From positions 21,502-85,501 of the forward strand of contig NZ_LXKN01000017.1 in assembly GCF_001692325.1 (NCBI RefSeq): a stretch of DNA of 64,000 nt, written 5' to 3'. This document shows, one piece after another, positions 43,142 through 51,626 of this stretch (its first letter is position 1; each line of letters begins with the position of its first letter). The notes beneath the pieces were generated by a model. The model did no database searches, had not been told where the DNA came from, and worked only from the letters and a program-made list of their open reading frames with translations. Source of the stretch: Rhizobium sp. AC27/96. GTDB lineage: Bacteria; Pseudomonadota; Alphaproteobacteria; Rhizobiales; Rhizobiaceae. A program made the translations under genes and the position numbers.

Positions 43142-43816
43142 GTGACCCACATCAAAGATATCAGCAAACGGCCGAGCCAGGCAGAGGTCGCCGCACTTTC
43201 GAAATTCTCGCCGGCGACGATCCATGAGGCCCAGGGTCGCCGCGGCGCGCTTTCGTCGCGCCTGAAGCCCGTGGACTATCGCATGAAGCTCTGCGGCCCG
43301 GCGTTTACGGTGAAGTGCGCGCCGCGCGACAACATCATGCTCCAGCTGGCCATCAACTATGCCAAGCCGGGCGATATCATCGTTGTATCCGCGGGCGAAT
43401 ATGAAGAAGCGGGATCCTTCGGCGATGTTCTGGCCAATGCCTGCCTTGCCAAGGCCATCGGCGGCCTGGTGACCGACACCGGCGTGCGCGACACGCTTCA
43501 CCTGAGGGAACTCGGCTTTCCCGTGTTCTCGTTCAGCGTCTGCATCAAGGGCACGGTGAAAGAGACGATCGCAGCTGTCAACGATCCGATCATCGTCGGC
43601 GGAGAGACAATCAACCCCGGTGATATTATAGTCGGCGATGCAGACGGTCTCGTTGTCGTTCGTCGGGAAGAAGCGCTTGATGTTGCGCGGCTCTCGCAGG
43701 AGCGAGACGATGCGGAGGCTGCCTATATCGAAGCCTATAAGCAGGGAAAATCGGTCATCGAGGTCAGCAGGCTTGAACCGGTTCTAAAGGCCAAAGGGTT
43801 GATCATAGATATTTGA
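43142..43816 (+). CDS. RraA-family protein (4-hydroxy-4-methyl-2-oxoglutarate aldolase/oxaloacetate decarboxylase-like)
   Basis: Class II aldolase-like or decarboxylase protein of 224 residues. The family core GDVLANACLAKAIGGLVTDTGVRD is readable (residues about 99-122 in segments) including the metal-site G-D and R-D pair. GTG start follows GGGAGG. Similar proteins split hydroxy-keto acids to pyruvate or decarboxylate oxaloacetate; others bind RNase E, but length and context favour catabolism. It ends the amino acid import operon and could cleave the keto acid made by the SDR or aminotransferase (inference). Confidence 0.85.
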   Translation: MTHIKDISKRPSQAEVAALSKFSPATIHEAQGRRGALSSRLKPVDYRMKLCGPAFTVKCAPRDNIMLQLAINYAKPGDIIVVSAGEYEEAGSFGDVLANACLAKAIGGLVTDTGVRDTLHLRELGFPVFSFSVCIKGTVKETIAAVNDPIIVGGETINPGDIIVGDADGLVVVRREEALDVARLSQERDDAEAAYIEAYKQGKSVIEVSRLEPVLKAKGLIIDI

Positions 43817-44017
43817 AGGGTCCTGGCGGACATTACGCACGCCTATTGCGCTGTGAACACGACACTTTATAGTCGCGCCCGCATCCCCGCCTTTCCGCTT
43901 GGCATTGACCCTGCTGACCAGAGGCGGGCATATGAAATGCGCGACTATTCTGAAGCAGTTGTTGGCTTTCGCAAAGCGGAAAATACGGTAATTTTCGTAT
44001 GTAATTCAATAGCCTAT

Positions 44018-44656
44018 CTACCTACCGAGCTTGCCGTCAAGCATTCCCGCGAATATCCTTGCTCTTCTCCTGGTTTCTCCAGCGAAGAACAGAGCGGCCC
44101 CGACCACAGCAACGTCGACATTTAGATCTTGCAAGCGCTCGAAATGATCAGGCCCGATTTTGCCGTCGACAACCGTGTGAAGGCCATCCGGACGCCGAGA
44201 GAGGCGTTCGAAGGCATGTTCGTCAAATGCGCCCCCACCGGCCGGCGCCGTGAGAAGAAGACAGCCGTCAATGTGATCAAGCAGGGGATCCAGGGCTGCT
44301 AGAGGTGTCGTGTGGCGGAGTGCTGCGTATGCTTTCGCACCATTGCTGCGGACAATCCGGGAGAGGTCTGCAAAATTGTCTTCTGTTTCCAGATGGATTG
44401 CGACGGATCTTACGCCCATCTCAGCGAAACGCGTCGCCGGCCTCCTTGGGTGCACGACCATGAGATGGACATCGAGTGGTACCGGCGCGCACTCGCTAAG
44501 ACTGTGGATGACGCGCGCGTTCAAACCGTATTCGGGAGCGAACGTGCCGTCCATGACATCGAGATGCAAGGATTCGACATTGGCGACAACGGCCTCGATC
44601 TCCTCTGCCAGACGAAAGGGATTTGCAGCATAAACCGAAGCTGAAAGAGCCGTCAT
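44018..44656 (-). CDS. Ribulose-phosphate 3-epimerase-family protein, divergent
   Basis: TIM-barrel epimerase of 212 residues. Metal ligand positions are recognisable: SLHLDVMDGTFAP, VPLDVHLMV and the C-terminal TVVDGKIGPDH. The last differs from the usual VDGGV/I, and the MDGxFxPN site reads MDGTFAPEYG, so the substrate is probably not D-ribulose 5-phosphate; allulose-6-phosphate 3-epimerase (AlsE) is one related alternative. The ATG at 44656 overlaps the ATPase stop by ATGA. It is the last gene of the SorC-linked sugar operon. Confidence 0.82.
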   Translation of the reverse strand: MTALSASVYAANPFRLAEEIEAVVANVESLHLDVMDGTFAPEYGLNARVIHSLSECAPVPLDVHLMVVHPRRPATRFAEMGVRSVAIHLETEDNFADLSRIVRSNGAKAYAALRHTTPLAALDPLLDHIDGCLLLTAPAGGGAFDEHAFERLSRRPDGLHTVVDGKIGPDHFERLQDLNVDVAVVGAALFFAGETRRRARIFAGMLDGKLGR

Positions 44657-46143
44657 GCCGCTGGTGCCCATGCAGCTTCACGAAGCTTCGGCAGCGACCA
44701 GTCTGCAACCGGTTTGGGGACCGAATTGCAATAGCCGTGCTGGAAGATCGCGATGCGATCACAGATCTCGATCAACTCCTCCTCTTCGGAGGATACGACG
44801 ACAATGCAACGGCCCTCATCGGCGAGGCGGCGGATGATGTCGTAGATATCCGACTTGGCGCCGATATCGACGCCCTTGGTCGGCTCGTCCAACAGGATGA
44901 GGTCGGCATTCTGCTCGATGATACGGCCAAGCAGAACTTTTTGCTGATTGCCGCCGGACAAGGACTTGGTGGGCTCATCGAGGCGCCCACGGGTGCCGAT
45001 AGAGCCGAGAGTACGTTGGGCAGAGGCGCGCGCGCCGGCGAGGTCGACGAACCCGCCTCTTCGATACTTCGGCAGGGTTGAAAGGATAACGTTCTGGAAG
45101 GAGGACATCAGTGGGATAAATCCGTCGATCTTGCGCTCTTCCGTGAGAAACGCGATTCCCGTTCTAATGGCTTGCCTCGGATTCGAAGGTCTGTATGGCT
45201 CTCCAGCGATTTCGATCGTCCCGGCAGTAATCGGCTCCATTCCGTACAATGTTCGCAGGAATCTGGTCCGGCCGGAGCCCACCAGACCGTAGAGGCCAAG
45301 AACCTCACCGCGCCGCGCCTCGATATCGGCGCCCTTGAGCCGCTTGCCTGTCAGTCCCCGCACCCTCAGAAAAATGTCGCCCCCCGGCCTTTCCTCATGC
45401 CGCGTGGCTACGTGCTTTCCATGGGCGTCTCCAACGATGGCAGCGACGATGGCTTGTTTGCTGACATCCTTGCCGGAGGCGTAATAGACGACCTTTCCGC
45501 CCGAGAGGACGGTGGCCTCATCGCAGACGGTGAGGACTTCGTCGAGCTTGTGCGAAACCAGAACGACGCCGATGTTGCGCTCGAGTGCAATCCGGCGAAC
45601 ATGCGTGAGCAGGTCTGCCGACTGCTTGCCATCCAGTGCTGTCGTGGGTTCGTCGAGAAAAAGATAGCGAACCTTGCCTTCAAGGTTTGCAATGACTTCG
45701 AGAAGTTGTTTTTCCGGATGGGAGAGCCCCTTGACGGTTCGGGTCACATCGATGTTGAGGCCATAGCCTGTAAGAAGCTTCTTACAATAGCTGTTCATTT
45801 CCGCGGTGCGCTTGAAACCGCCAACTGTGACTTCGCGGCCGAGGAAAAGATTTTCGGCGACCGTCAAGTTCGGGATGAGGCGCAGCTCCTGATAGACACA
45901 GCCAATGCCTTTGGCGAGCGCCTCTCGCGGTGAGTCAAAGCGCACGGCTTCATCGTCCACCGTCAGCGCGCCATCGTCTTGAGGCTGGGCGCCGGCGAGG
46001 ATCTTCAGAAAGGTCGACTTGCCCGCACCGTTATGTCCGAACAGGCCATGGATCGTGCCGGGTTTGACCTCGAAATCAATGCCATGCAGCACGCCGACGC
46101 CTGCAAAGGACTTTGTAACGCCTTCGGCCTTGTAGCTCGACAT
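44653..46143 (-). CDS. Ribose-type sugar ABC transporter ATP-binding protein (RbsA-like)
   Basis: Two-domain ATPase of 496 residues for a monosaccharide importer. First domain: Walker A GHNGAGKST, signature-region LSHPEKQLLEV (degenerate relative to LSGGQ), Walker B YLFLDEPTTALD. Second: degenerate Walker A GLVGSGRTRFLR, signature LSGGNQQKV, Walker B LILLDEPTKGVD. This asymmetry is normal for the CUT2 family. It follows the binding protein by 66 bases containing a strong hairpin. Confidence 0.94.
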   Translation of the reverse strand: MSSYKAEGVTKSFAGVGVLHGIDFEVKPGTIHGLFGHNGAGKSTFLKILAGAQPQDDGALTVDDEAVRFDSPREALAKGIGCVYQELRLIPNLTVAENLFLGREVTVGGFKRTAEMNSYCKKLLTGYGLNIDVTRTVKGLSHPEKQLLEVIANLEGKVRYLFLDEPTTALDGKQSADLLTHVRRIALERNIGVVLVSHKLDEVLTVCDEATVLSGGKVVYYASGKDVSKQAIVAAIVGDAHGKHVATRHEERPGGDIFLRVRGLTGKRLKGADIEARRGEVLGLYGLVGSGRTRFLRTLYGMEPITAGTIEIAGEPYRPSNPRQAIRTGIAFLTEERKIDGFIPLMSSFQNVILSTLPKYRRGGFVDLAGARASAQRTLGSIGTRGRLDEPTKSLSGGNQQKVLLGRIIEQNADLILLDEPTKGVDIGAKSDIYDIIRRLADEGRCIVVVSSEEEELIEICDRIAIFQHGYCNSVPKPVADWSLPKLREAAWAPAA

Positions 46144-46173
46144 GTGGCATTCCCTCCAGGTTTCGATGGAAAG

Positions 46174-46200
46174 GGGTGCGCGGCTGGCAGCCGCGCACCC
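46174..46200 (-). other. Perfect 12-bp stem-loop after the sugar-binding protein gene
   Basis: GGGTGCGCGGCT, loop GGC, AGCCGCGCACCC. It lies nine bases after the binding protein stop and 30 bases before the ATPase start on the minus strand. Such hairpins commonly protect binding-protein mRNA, raising its level over the membrane components. No T-run, so full termination is unlikely. Confidence 0.7.
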
Positions 46201-46209
46201 TTGCGAGCG

Positions 46210-47166
46210 TTAGTACGCCTTGTCAGCCGTCTCGGCGGCATTGTCCTTGTTGACCAGAAGCGGCGGGTTGTTGATCACCGGTTCCAGTTTCTGTCCATCG
46301 AAGAACTTCTTGATGTTCTCGACCTGGATCTGGGCGAGCTTCGCAGGCTCCTGGATCGCGCCCGCCTTGAGGACGGAATTATCTTCGATGTATTTGACGC
46401 CGAGCTTGTCGACAAAGGCATAGAGCTTCACGTCGTCGCGGCCAAGCTGCTGGATCGCGGCCAGGGCGCCAAGAGCTGATGGCTCCGTGTCGGAGTAGAC
46501 AACAGTGATGTCCGGGTGGCCTTGCAGCATTTCGGTCGTGACTTTGAGCGAGGTGGTTTCCTCGACCTTGCCGTTGACGAGGGCGACGAACTTGACGTTC
46601 GGGTTCGAAGCCAGCCCTTCCTTGAAACCATCATCGCGGGCATTGGCGGCCACCGACGTCGGCTCACCGACGATGCCGACAACGGCCTTGCCGTCAGCAC
46701 CGATGTCCTTGAGCAACTGTTTGCCGATATAGACGCCGCCGGCCTTCTGGTCGGTCTGGACGGCCTGCTCGACCTTCAGGTTTTCAGCCTTGAGACCCGC
46801 AGGATCAGGCAGGAGATTGATGGTGAAGACCGGGATCTTTGCCTGGTTCAGTTCTGAAATCGAGGCAACGCACGGACCCGATGACACGCAATTGAGGGCA
46901 ACGGCCGATACGCCCTGCTGTACGAGCGTCTGCACCTGGGAAAGCTGCTTGGCATCGTCATTATCGGCGATGAGGACGCGGACTTCGAAGCCCTGCTTCG
47001 TGCCGTTTTCCTCGAAGCTTTTCTTCATGGCGACGTAGTAGGGATTCGTCAGGTTCGGCAGGGCAACACCCAATACCTTCTTGTCCTGAGCGTGTGCGGC
47101 TGCGGCCGACATCGCAAGTGAGATACCCAATGCGGCCCACAGTGAATTCTTCAGAACTCTCTTCAT
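46210..47166 (-). CDS. Sugar ABC transporter substrate-binding protein (RbsB-like)
   Basis: Periplasmic family-2 binding protein of 318 residues with a signal peptide of about 26 residues ending AHAQ. The start of the mature fold, KKVLGVALPNLTNPYYVAMKKSFEENG, is typical of ribose/galactose-type binding proteins. The ATG at 47166 is preceded by GGAGGAGAAC. Ligand unknown; the operon enzymes suggest a pentose, pentitol or ketohexose. Confidence 0.93.
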   Translation of the reverse strand: MKRVLKNSLWAALGISLAMSAAAAHAQDKKVLGVALPNLTNPYYVAMKKSFEENGTKQGFEVRVLIADNDDAKQLSQVQTLVQQGVSAVALNCVSSGPCVASISELNQAKIPVFTINLLPDPAGLKAENLKVEQAVQTDQKAGGVYIGKQLLKDIGADGKAVVGIVGEPTSVAANARDDGFKEGLASNPNVKFVALVNGKVEETTSLKVTTEMLQGHPDITVVYSDTEPSALGALAAIQQLGRDDVKLYAFVDKLGVKYIEDNSVLKAGAIQEPAKLAQIQVENIKKFFDGQKLEPVINNPPLLVNKDNAAETADKAY

Positions 47167-47237
47167 CGTTCTCCTCCTTTATGATTGATGAATGTCATTC
47201 GATTGCCGGACCGGCCGGCTCCGTCTCGCTTCACGCC

Positions 47238-48260
47238 TCAGGCGTTGGCCGAAAACTTCTGCTTGATGAGAGCGACCCAGGGGAGGGAAAGCCGGCTGGA
47301 AGACCGCATGGTATCGAAGGTCACGCCGACCAGAATGATCACGCCGATGACGAGGGGCTGCCAATAGGCGCTGACATTCAGCACGTTCATGAGATTGGAG
47401 ATGGTCGCGATCAACATCGCGCCGATCATCGCGCCGTAGATCGAACCGATGCCGCCGAACAGGCTGACACCACCAACGACGGCCCCGGCGATCGAGAAGA
47501 AGAGCTCGTCGCCGCGCCCGGCTGTGGGATAGCCCGTCATCAGCCGTGAGCCGTAGATCAGCCCGCCGCAGGCGCCGCAGAAGCCGGAGATTGCATAGAC
47601 GAGGACGGTAATGCGGGATGTGCTGACGCCGGCAAGCCGCGCTGCTTCTGCATTGCCGCCGACCGCAAAGATGTGGGTGCCGGTCACCGTGCGCTTGATG
47701 AACACGGCCGCTGCAATGATGGCGACTGCCAGAGCGATGACGGGGAAGGGGATTCCGAAGATCTTGGCCTGGCCGATGAACCGGTAGCCGAAATCCATCA
47801 CACGGATCGATTCCGCGCCCGTAATGATTTGCGGGATCGAAGCTGCCACGCCCATCATCGCAAAGGTAACGATAAAGGGCGGCACACCGGTCTTGTCGAT
47901 GATCACGCCGTTCAGTGCACCTGCAAGCGCTCCCGAGGCGAGAACCAATACCGCGGCGACCGGCCATGGCAGCCCGAGATATTCGATGAAGACTGCGGCA
48001 AGCACGCAGGTCATCGCCACGATGGACCCGCATGAAAGATCGATGCCGCCGGTGAAGAGAACGAAAGACTGACCGAGGCAGAGGAAACCGATCACTGCCC
48101 CATTCAGAAGGAGAACAAAGAGATTCGACAGCGTCAGGAAATTGGGAGACGCGATGGCGCCCCCGATCATCACAACCAGAAGAACGAAGGCTATTCCTGC
48201 TTCGGTGGGAATTCTTATTCCCTTGCCTTCATGCGGCTGGAGTTGCGTCATGTCCGTCAT
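47238..48260 (-). CDS. Ribose-type sugar ABC transporter permease (RbsC-like)
   Basis: CUT2-family permease of 340 residues with eight to ten TM segments. The conserved GGIDLSCGSIVAMT (family pattern GGIDLSVGS) and HIFAVGGNAEAARLAGV are visible. Its start lies inside the kinase gene, an overlap of 32 bases in a different frame, so it is translated by reinitiation or from its own site. Single permease, acting as a homodimer with the RbsA-like ATPase. Confidence 0.93.
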   Translation of the reverse strand: MTDMTQLQPHEGKGIRIPTEAGIAFVLLVVMIGGAIASPNFLTLSNLFVLLLNGAVIGFLCLGQSFVLFTGGIDLSCGSIVAMTCVLAAVFIEYLGLPWPVAAVLVLASGALAGALNGVIIDKTGVPPFIVTFAMMGVAASIPQIITGAESIRVMDFGYRFIGQAKIFGIPFPVIALAVAIIAAAVFIKRTVTGTHIFAVGGNAEAARLAGVSTSRITVLVYAISGFCGACGGLIYGSRLMTGYPTAGRGDELFFSIAGAVVGGVSLFGGIGSIYGAMIGAMLIATISNLMNVLNVSAYWQPLVIGVIILVGVTFDTMRSSSRLSLPWVALIKQKFSANA

Positions 48261-49719
48261 TGTCCTTCCTCCACTGTGCGAGGGGCTGGGCTGCCCTGTA
48301 GGCGCTCCGCACCTCTTCGATGCGTGCGGCGTTTCGTTCGAGCGGCTCGGCCACGATGTTGTATTGTGGCCGCCATTCCTCTGCGATCTTGGAAGTACTG
48401 CGCCCGGTTGCTGCGGCAGCGGCCTGAACGGCTGCTCCGGCTGCAGCTGCCTCTGGAATATCGCAGGTCCAGACGGGCTTGCCGGTAAGGTCGGCCAGTA
48501 TCTGGCGATAGGCCTTGGAACGCGAAGCCCCTCCTGTGACGATCAAACGACCGTCCATCCCAAGACCGTGCGAGGCCAAAAGGTCTCCGCCTTCGAGCAA
48601 TCCGCAGATGACGCCTTCGATGGCTGCCCTGGCGATCTGTCCGGGTTCGATATCACTGCGGATGCCGGCAAGCACGCCGGTCGCATTCGGGAGATCTGGC
48701 GTGCGCTCACCGTCGAGATAGGGAACAAGCACAAGTCCGCCCGCACCCGGCTCCGTTGCCAGTGCCATCGCATCGAATTCGTCGGTGGAGGCGCGCAGGA
48801 TGCGGCGGAAGGCGTCGGTCACCTTCGCCGAATTGAGTGTTGTGATCATTGGAAGAAACGCGTCCGCGGCATCGGCATAGCCATTGATGGCGCCGGTTTC
48901 ATCCTTGATCCCGACTGGCGTCCGGCCGTAGACCGTGCCACTTGTCCCAAACGAGATGCAGACATCGCCTTTTCGAATACCCATGCCAAGCGCTGCGGTC
49001 ATGTTATCGCCCGATCCGGCGCCGACGATTGCTCCCTGAAGCTGTTCCAGCCCCTCGATCCGTTGCACGATCCCCGACGCCTCACCTGATCCGATAATGT
49101 CAGGAAGCACGCGCTCCCAGTCGATGCCGGGAACGGCGAGCGCCGCTAGCGAATAGTCCCACTCGTTCTTGAAGGGGTTGAAGCAGCCGGTTCCCGAGGA
49201 AATGCCACGTTCCGTCGCTGCCCGACCGCTGAGCCGGTACAACAGGTAGTCGGACGGGAGCATGATGTGCCGCGCCTTGGCGACCAGACCGGGATAGACG
49301 CGCTCCGTCCAGGCAAGCTTGCTGATGGTGAGGGCCGGAGCAGGGACGGAACCAGTTCGATCCGCCCAATCCTTAAGCGAAAGCTTGCGGCGCAATTCCA
49401 TCGCATCGGCTGCAGACTCGGTATCGTTCCACAGTTTCGCGTCGCGAAGCGGCAGCCCGTCTGCCCCAAGCATCACGAGACCATGTCCCTGACTGCCGAC
49501 GGAAATCGCCGCGGTGCGAGGCAGGAACGTTTCCAATTCGCCGAAAGCCGAGACGAGAGCCTGCCACCATGCTTCTGGAGCCTGCTCGCTGCGCGGCGGC
49601 GTCGTCGGAGGGTGCGGCTTGCGTGCTTGCGCGACGACCACCCCGTCTTCCAGTCTTCTGAGCACGACTGTGCAGGATTGGGTCGAGGAGTCGATGCCGG
49701 CGACGAGATCCCGTGACAT
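48229..49719 (-). CDS. FGGY-family carbohydrate kinase (xylulokinase-like)
   Basis: Sugar kinase of 496 residues, two actin-like domains. N-terminal ATP/phosphate motif GIDSSTQSCTVVL, catalytic-region SGTGCFNPFKNEWD, second-domain motif GSGDNMTAALGMG, SFGTSGTV and adenosine loop VTGGASRSKAYRQIL are present. It resembles xylulokinase most, but FGGY substrates are not predictable from sequence. It starts four bases after the SIS gene and overlaps the permease. It phosphorylates the imported sugar in the cytoplasm (inference). Confidence 0.92.
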   Translation of the reverse strand: MSRDLVAGIDSSTQSCTVVLRRLEDGVVVAQARKPHPPTTPPRSEQAPEAWWQALVSAFGELETFLPRTAAISVGSQGHGLVMLGADGLPLRDAKLWNDTESAADAMELRRKLSLKDWADRTGSVPAPALTISKLAWTERVYPGLVAKARHIMLPSDYLLYRLSGRAATERGISSGTGCFNPFKNEWDYSLAALAVPGIDWERVLPDIIGSGEASGIVQRIEGLEQLQGAIVGAGSGDNMTAALGMGIRKGDVCISFGTSGTVYGRTPVGIKDETGAINGYADAADAFLPMITTLNSAKVTDAFRRILRASTDEFDAMALATEPGAGGLVLVPYLDGERTPDLPNATGVLAGIRSDIEPGQIARAAIEGVICGLLEGGDLLASHGLGMDGRLIVTGGASRSKAYRQILADLTGKPVWTCDIPEAAAAGAAVQAAAAATGRSTSKIAEEWRPQYNIVAEPLERNAARIEEVRSAYRAAQPLAQWRKDNDGHDATPAA

Positions 49720-49723
49720 CGTC

Positions 49724-50353
49724 TTAGTCCTCTACACTGTGCAGGCGCTTGAGGCTTTCTTCTGCATCCCGGCCAACGGCACCCGACGGATGCGTGAACA
49801 GTAGCTTGTCCCAACCGTATCCCCGGCCCACTCGGCACACCTCGACCAGGGCGTCCGTCATCGCAGCCGTTGCCAGTGAGCTGCCCGTCGCCACGACTGC
49901 TCCGAGATCAATACCAGCGGGCAGGGTGAGTTGAATGACGTGGTCGGACATCTTTGCCAACGCGGACTCTGGATCGGCCGTGATGGCGATCAGGCCGGAG
50001 CAAAGCGTCTTTGCGCGCTGACAGAAGTGGTTGAGCTCGTCTGAGCTTCCGCCCTTGGAAAGGGCGAGGACGAAATCTTCCGGCTGCAGGACGCCGAGAC
50101 CTCCATGAAGGCCGTCAGCTGGCGGAAGATAAAAGGCGGGAGTGCCGCCGACCGAAAGAAGATGCGCAGCGCGACTGGCGACGGCGCCGGAGGTGCCACT
50201 ACCCGTGACCAGGATCTTGCCCTTGCACTCGATAAATTTCCTCGCGACCTCGAGAAAGGCCGCATCGACCCATTCGAGCGCTCCCAGAACCGCCGCGGCA
50301 TCCGCACGGATGACCTGTTTGGCAATGCTGACCCACTGATGTTCTGACTGCAT
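49724..50353 (-). CDS. SIS-domain phosphosugar isomerase (hexuloisomerase/KdsD-like)
   Basis: Single SIS-domain protein of 209 residues. The phosphosugar loops ILVTGSGTSGAVA and VLALSKGGSSDELN are clear, and the C-terminal helix FTHPSGAVGRDAEESL matches KdsD/GutQ-like isomerases (HPGGxLG pattern, here HPSGAVG). GGGAGG six bases before the ATG at 50353 fixes the start; more upstream ATGs exist. First gene of the operon, 88 bases from the SorC gene with an operator candidate between. Confidence 0.88.
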   Translation of the reverse strand: MQSEHQWVSIAKQVIRADAAAVLGALEWVDAAFLEVARKFIECKGKILVTGSGTSGAVASRAAHLLSVGGTPAFYLPPADGLHGGLGVLQPEDFVLALSKGGSSDELNHFCQRAKTLCSGLIAITADPESALAKMSDHVIQLTLPAGIDLGAVVATGSSLATAAMTDALVEVCRVGRGYGWDKLLFTHPSGAVGRDAEESLKRLHSVED

Positions 50354-50418
50354 AAAAGCCTCCCTGATGAACGGAGTCATAGGGCAAGCTTCAAAAATCG
50401 TCAAGTGAGTATATATTC

Positions 50419-50430
50419 GCTCATTTGAGC
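50419..50430. promoter_or_regulatory. Dyad GCTCATTTGAGC, candidate SorC operator of the sugar operon
   Basis: Five-base arms GCTCA and TGAGC around two bases, within the 87-base gap between the SorC stop and the SIS gene start. A further TGAG lies 14 bases upstream. The nine bases GCTCATTTG are repeated upstream of the SorC gene at 51391-51399, suggesting one regulator for both promoters. Confidence 0.55.
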
Positions 50431-50440
50431 AATTTGAATG

Positions 50441-51376
50441 TTAGGCAACAAGCCTCCTTGCAACGCCTGCATCCGTAATCAGTGTCGTGATCCAGTTCCC
50501 TTTAAGTGCAGCCCTGATGGCGTCGGCCTTTTCCAGCCCGCCGCCGATCCCGACACGCTCCGGTATCCGCCGAAGCTGTTCGGTGGAGAGGCACAGACCG
50601 GTTTGATCCAGAGGGCTGGGGACGCTCGCGCCATTTTCGTCGATCAAGGTGGCGCAGACGTCGGCGCAGACATTCTTCTTCAGCGCGTCGCGCCGCCAGT
50701 CTTCGGGAAAGCCCGAGCAGAGACAGGATTCTTCAGGCCGCCACGAGCCTATGCCGACGGCCAGGACGTCGATCTTGTCGTAGCGGGACATTGCTTTCGC
50801 AATCGAGGTTTCGTTGCGAAGGCGAGTGATGAGATCCGGGTCGTCGACCCACATGGGGCCGAACAGGGGATAAGCGACGCCGCCGCTGGCTTGCGCGAAA
50901 CGGTGCACGAGTTCGGTCGGGTTCTGCGACAGATCGAGACCTGCGGGACTTCCGCCTGCCTGAACCACATCCACCCGGGGAAGGCGCGTCAGCGATTTGG
51001 CCGTCGCCGATAGGGTTCGCCCCCAAGAGATCCCGAGCAATTGACCGTCTGTCAGGGATTCCTCAAGATAATCTGCCGCCAACAAGCCCAGAGATTCAAA
51101 GAGTGCACTGGTGGGCACGTCCGGACCATCGAGGACAAGGGCAGCCTTCAGACCGAATTTCTGCCGCAGCCTTTCCGCGAGTTCCGTGTTGATGTCGCCC
51201 TGATCGTTGATTTCGATCCGAACGATCCCGTCAGCCAGAGCCGTATCGAGCAGTCGCGCCACCTTGAACCGCGATATTCCAAGCTCATCAGCAATCTGGG
51301 ATTTGGTCTGCTGCTCTATATAAAAGCGGCGAGCGACGAGAGAGGCTTGCAGTTTCTGGAGAGGGCGCCGAGGCAT
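50441..51376 (-). CDS. SorC/DeoR-type sugar-binding transcriptional regulator
   Basis: SorC-family regulator of 311 residues. The N-terminal helix-turn-helix reads VARRFYIEQQTKSQIADELGISRFKVARLL (in two parts, residues 14-43); the C-terminal phosphosugar-binding domain includes LGISWGRTLSATAKSL and VGIGSW. SorC proteins sense a phosphorylated sugar. It precedes the sugar operon in the same direction and has the shared motif GCTCATTTG in front of its own start, indicating autoregulation (inference). Confidence 0.93.
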   Translation of the reverse strand: MPRRPLQKLQASLVARRFYIEQQTKSQIADELGISRFKVARLLDTALADGIVRIEINDQGDINTELAERLRQKFGLKAALVLDGPDVPTSALFESLGLLAADYLEESLTDGQLLGISWGRTLSATAKSLTRLPRVDVVQAGGSPAGLDLSQNPTELVHRFAQASGGVAYPLFGPMWVDDPDLITRLRNETSIAKAMSRYDKIDVLAVGIGSWRPEESCLCSGFPEDWRRDALKKNVCADVCATLIDENGASVPSPLDQTGLCLSTEQLRRIPERVGIGGGLEKADAIRAALKGNWITTLITDAGVARRLVA

Positions 51377-51390
51377 ATGAGATCATCTTT

Positions 51391-51399
51391 GCTCATTTG
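51391..51399. promoter_or_regulatory. GCTCATTTG motif upstream of the SorC gene
   Basis: Same nine bases as in the operon-side dyad at 50419, here followed by TTGCA instead of AGC, 15 bases upstream of the SorC start. Likely a weaker second operator. Confidence 0.4.
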
Positions 51400-51626
51400 T
51401 TGCACATTGCCGTCTATTTGACAGATAGATTGGGCATCGGCAATGCCCTCCTTGCACGGCCGCTGGAAGTACCAGTTCGTAATACGCCCACGATGGTATG
51501 GTAGAAAAGCTGCGCGCTTAAGAAATAAGCAATTAGTGGGTCGGCGGTTTGAATCTATTCAAGAGCCGCCACGATCGCCTTGCCGAAATCTCGTCTGTTT
51601 AACGAGATGGGTTTCCGGTGAACGTC

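Noticed and set aside
48229..48260. Frameshift or assembly error at the kinase-permease overlap
   Set aside because: Both proteins have plausible complete ends and starts; a 32-base overlap in a tight operon is acceptable.
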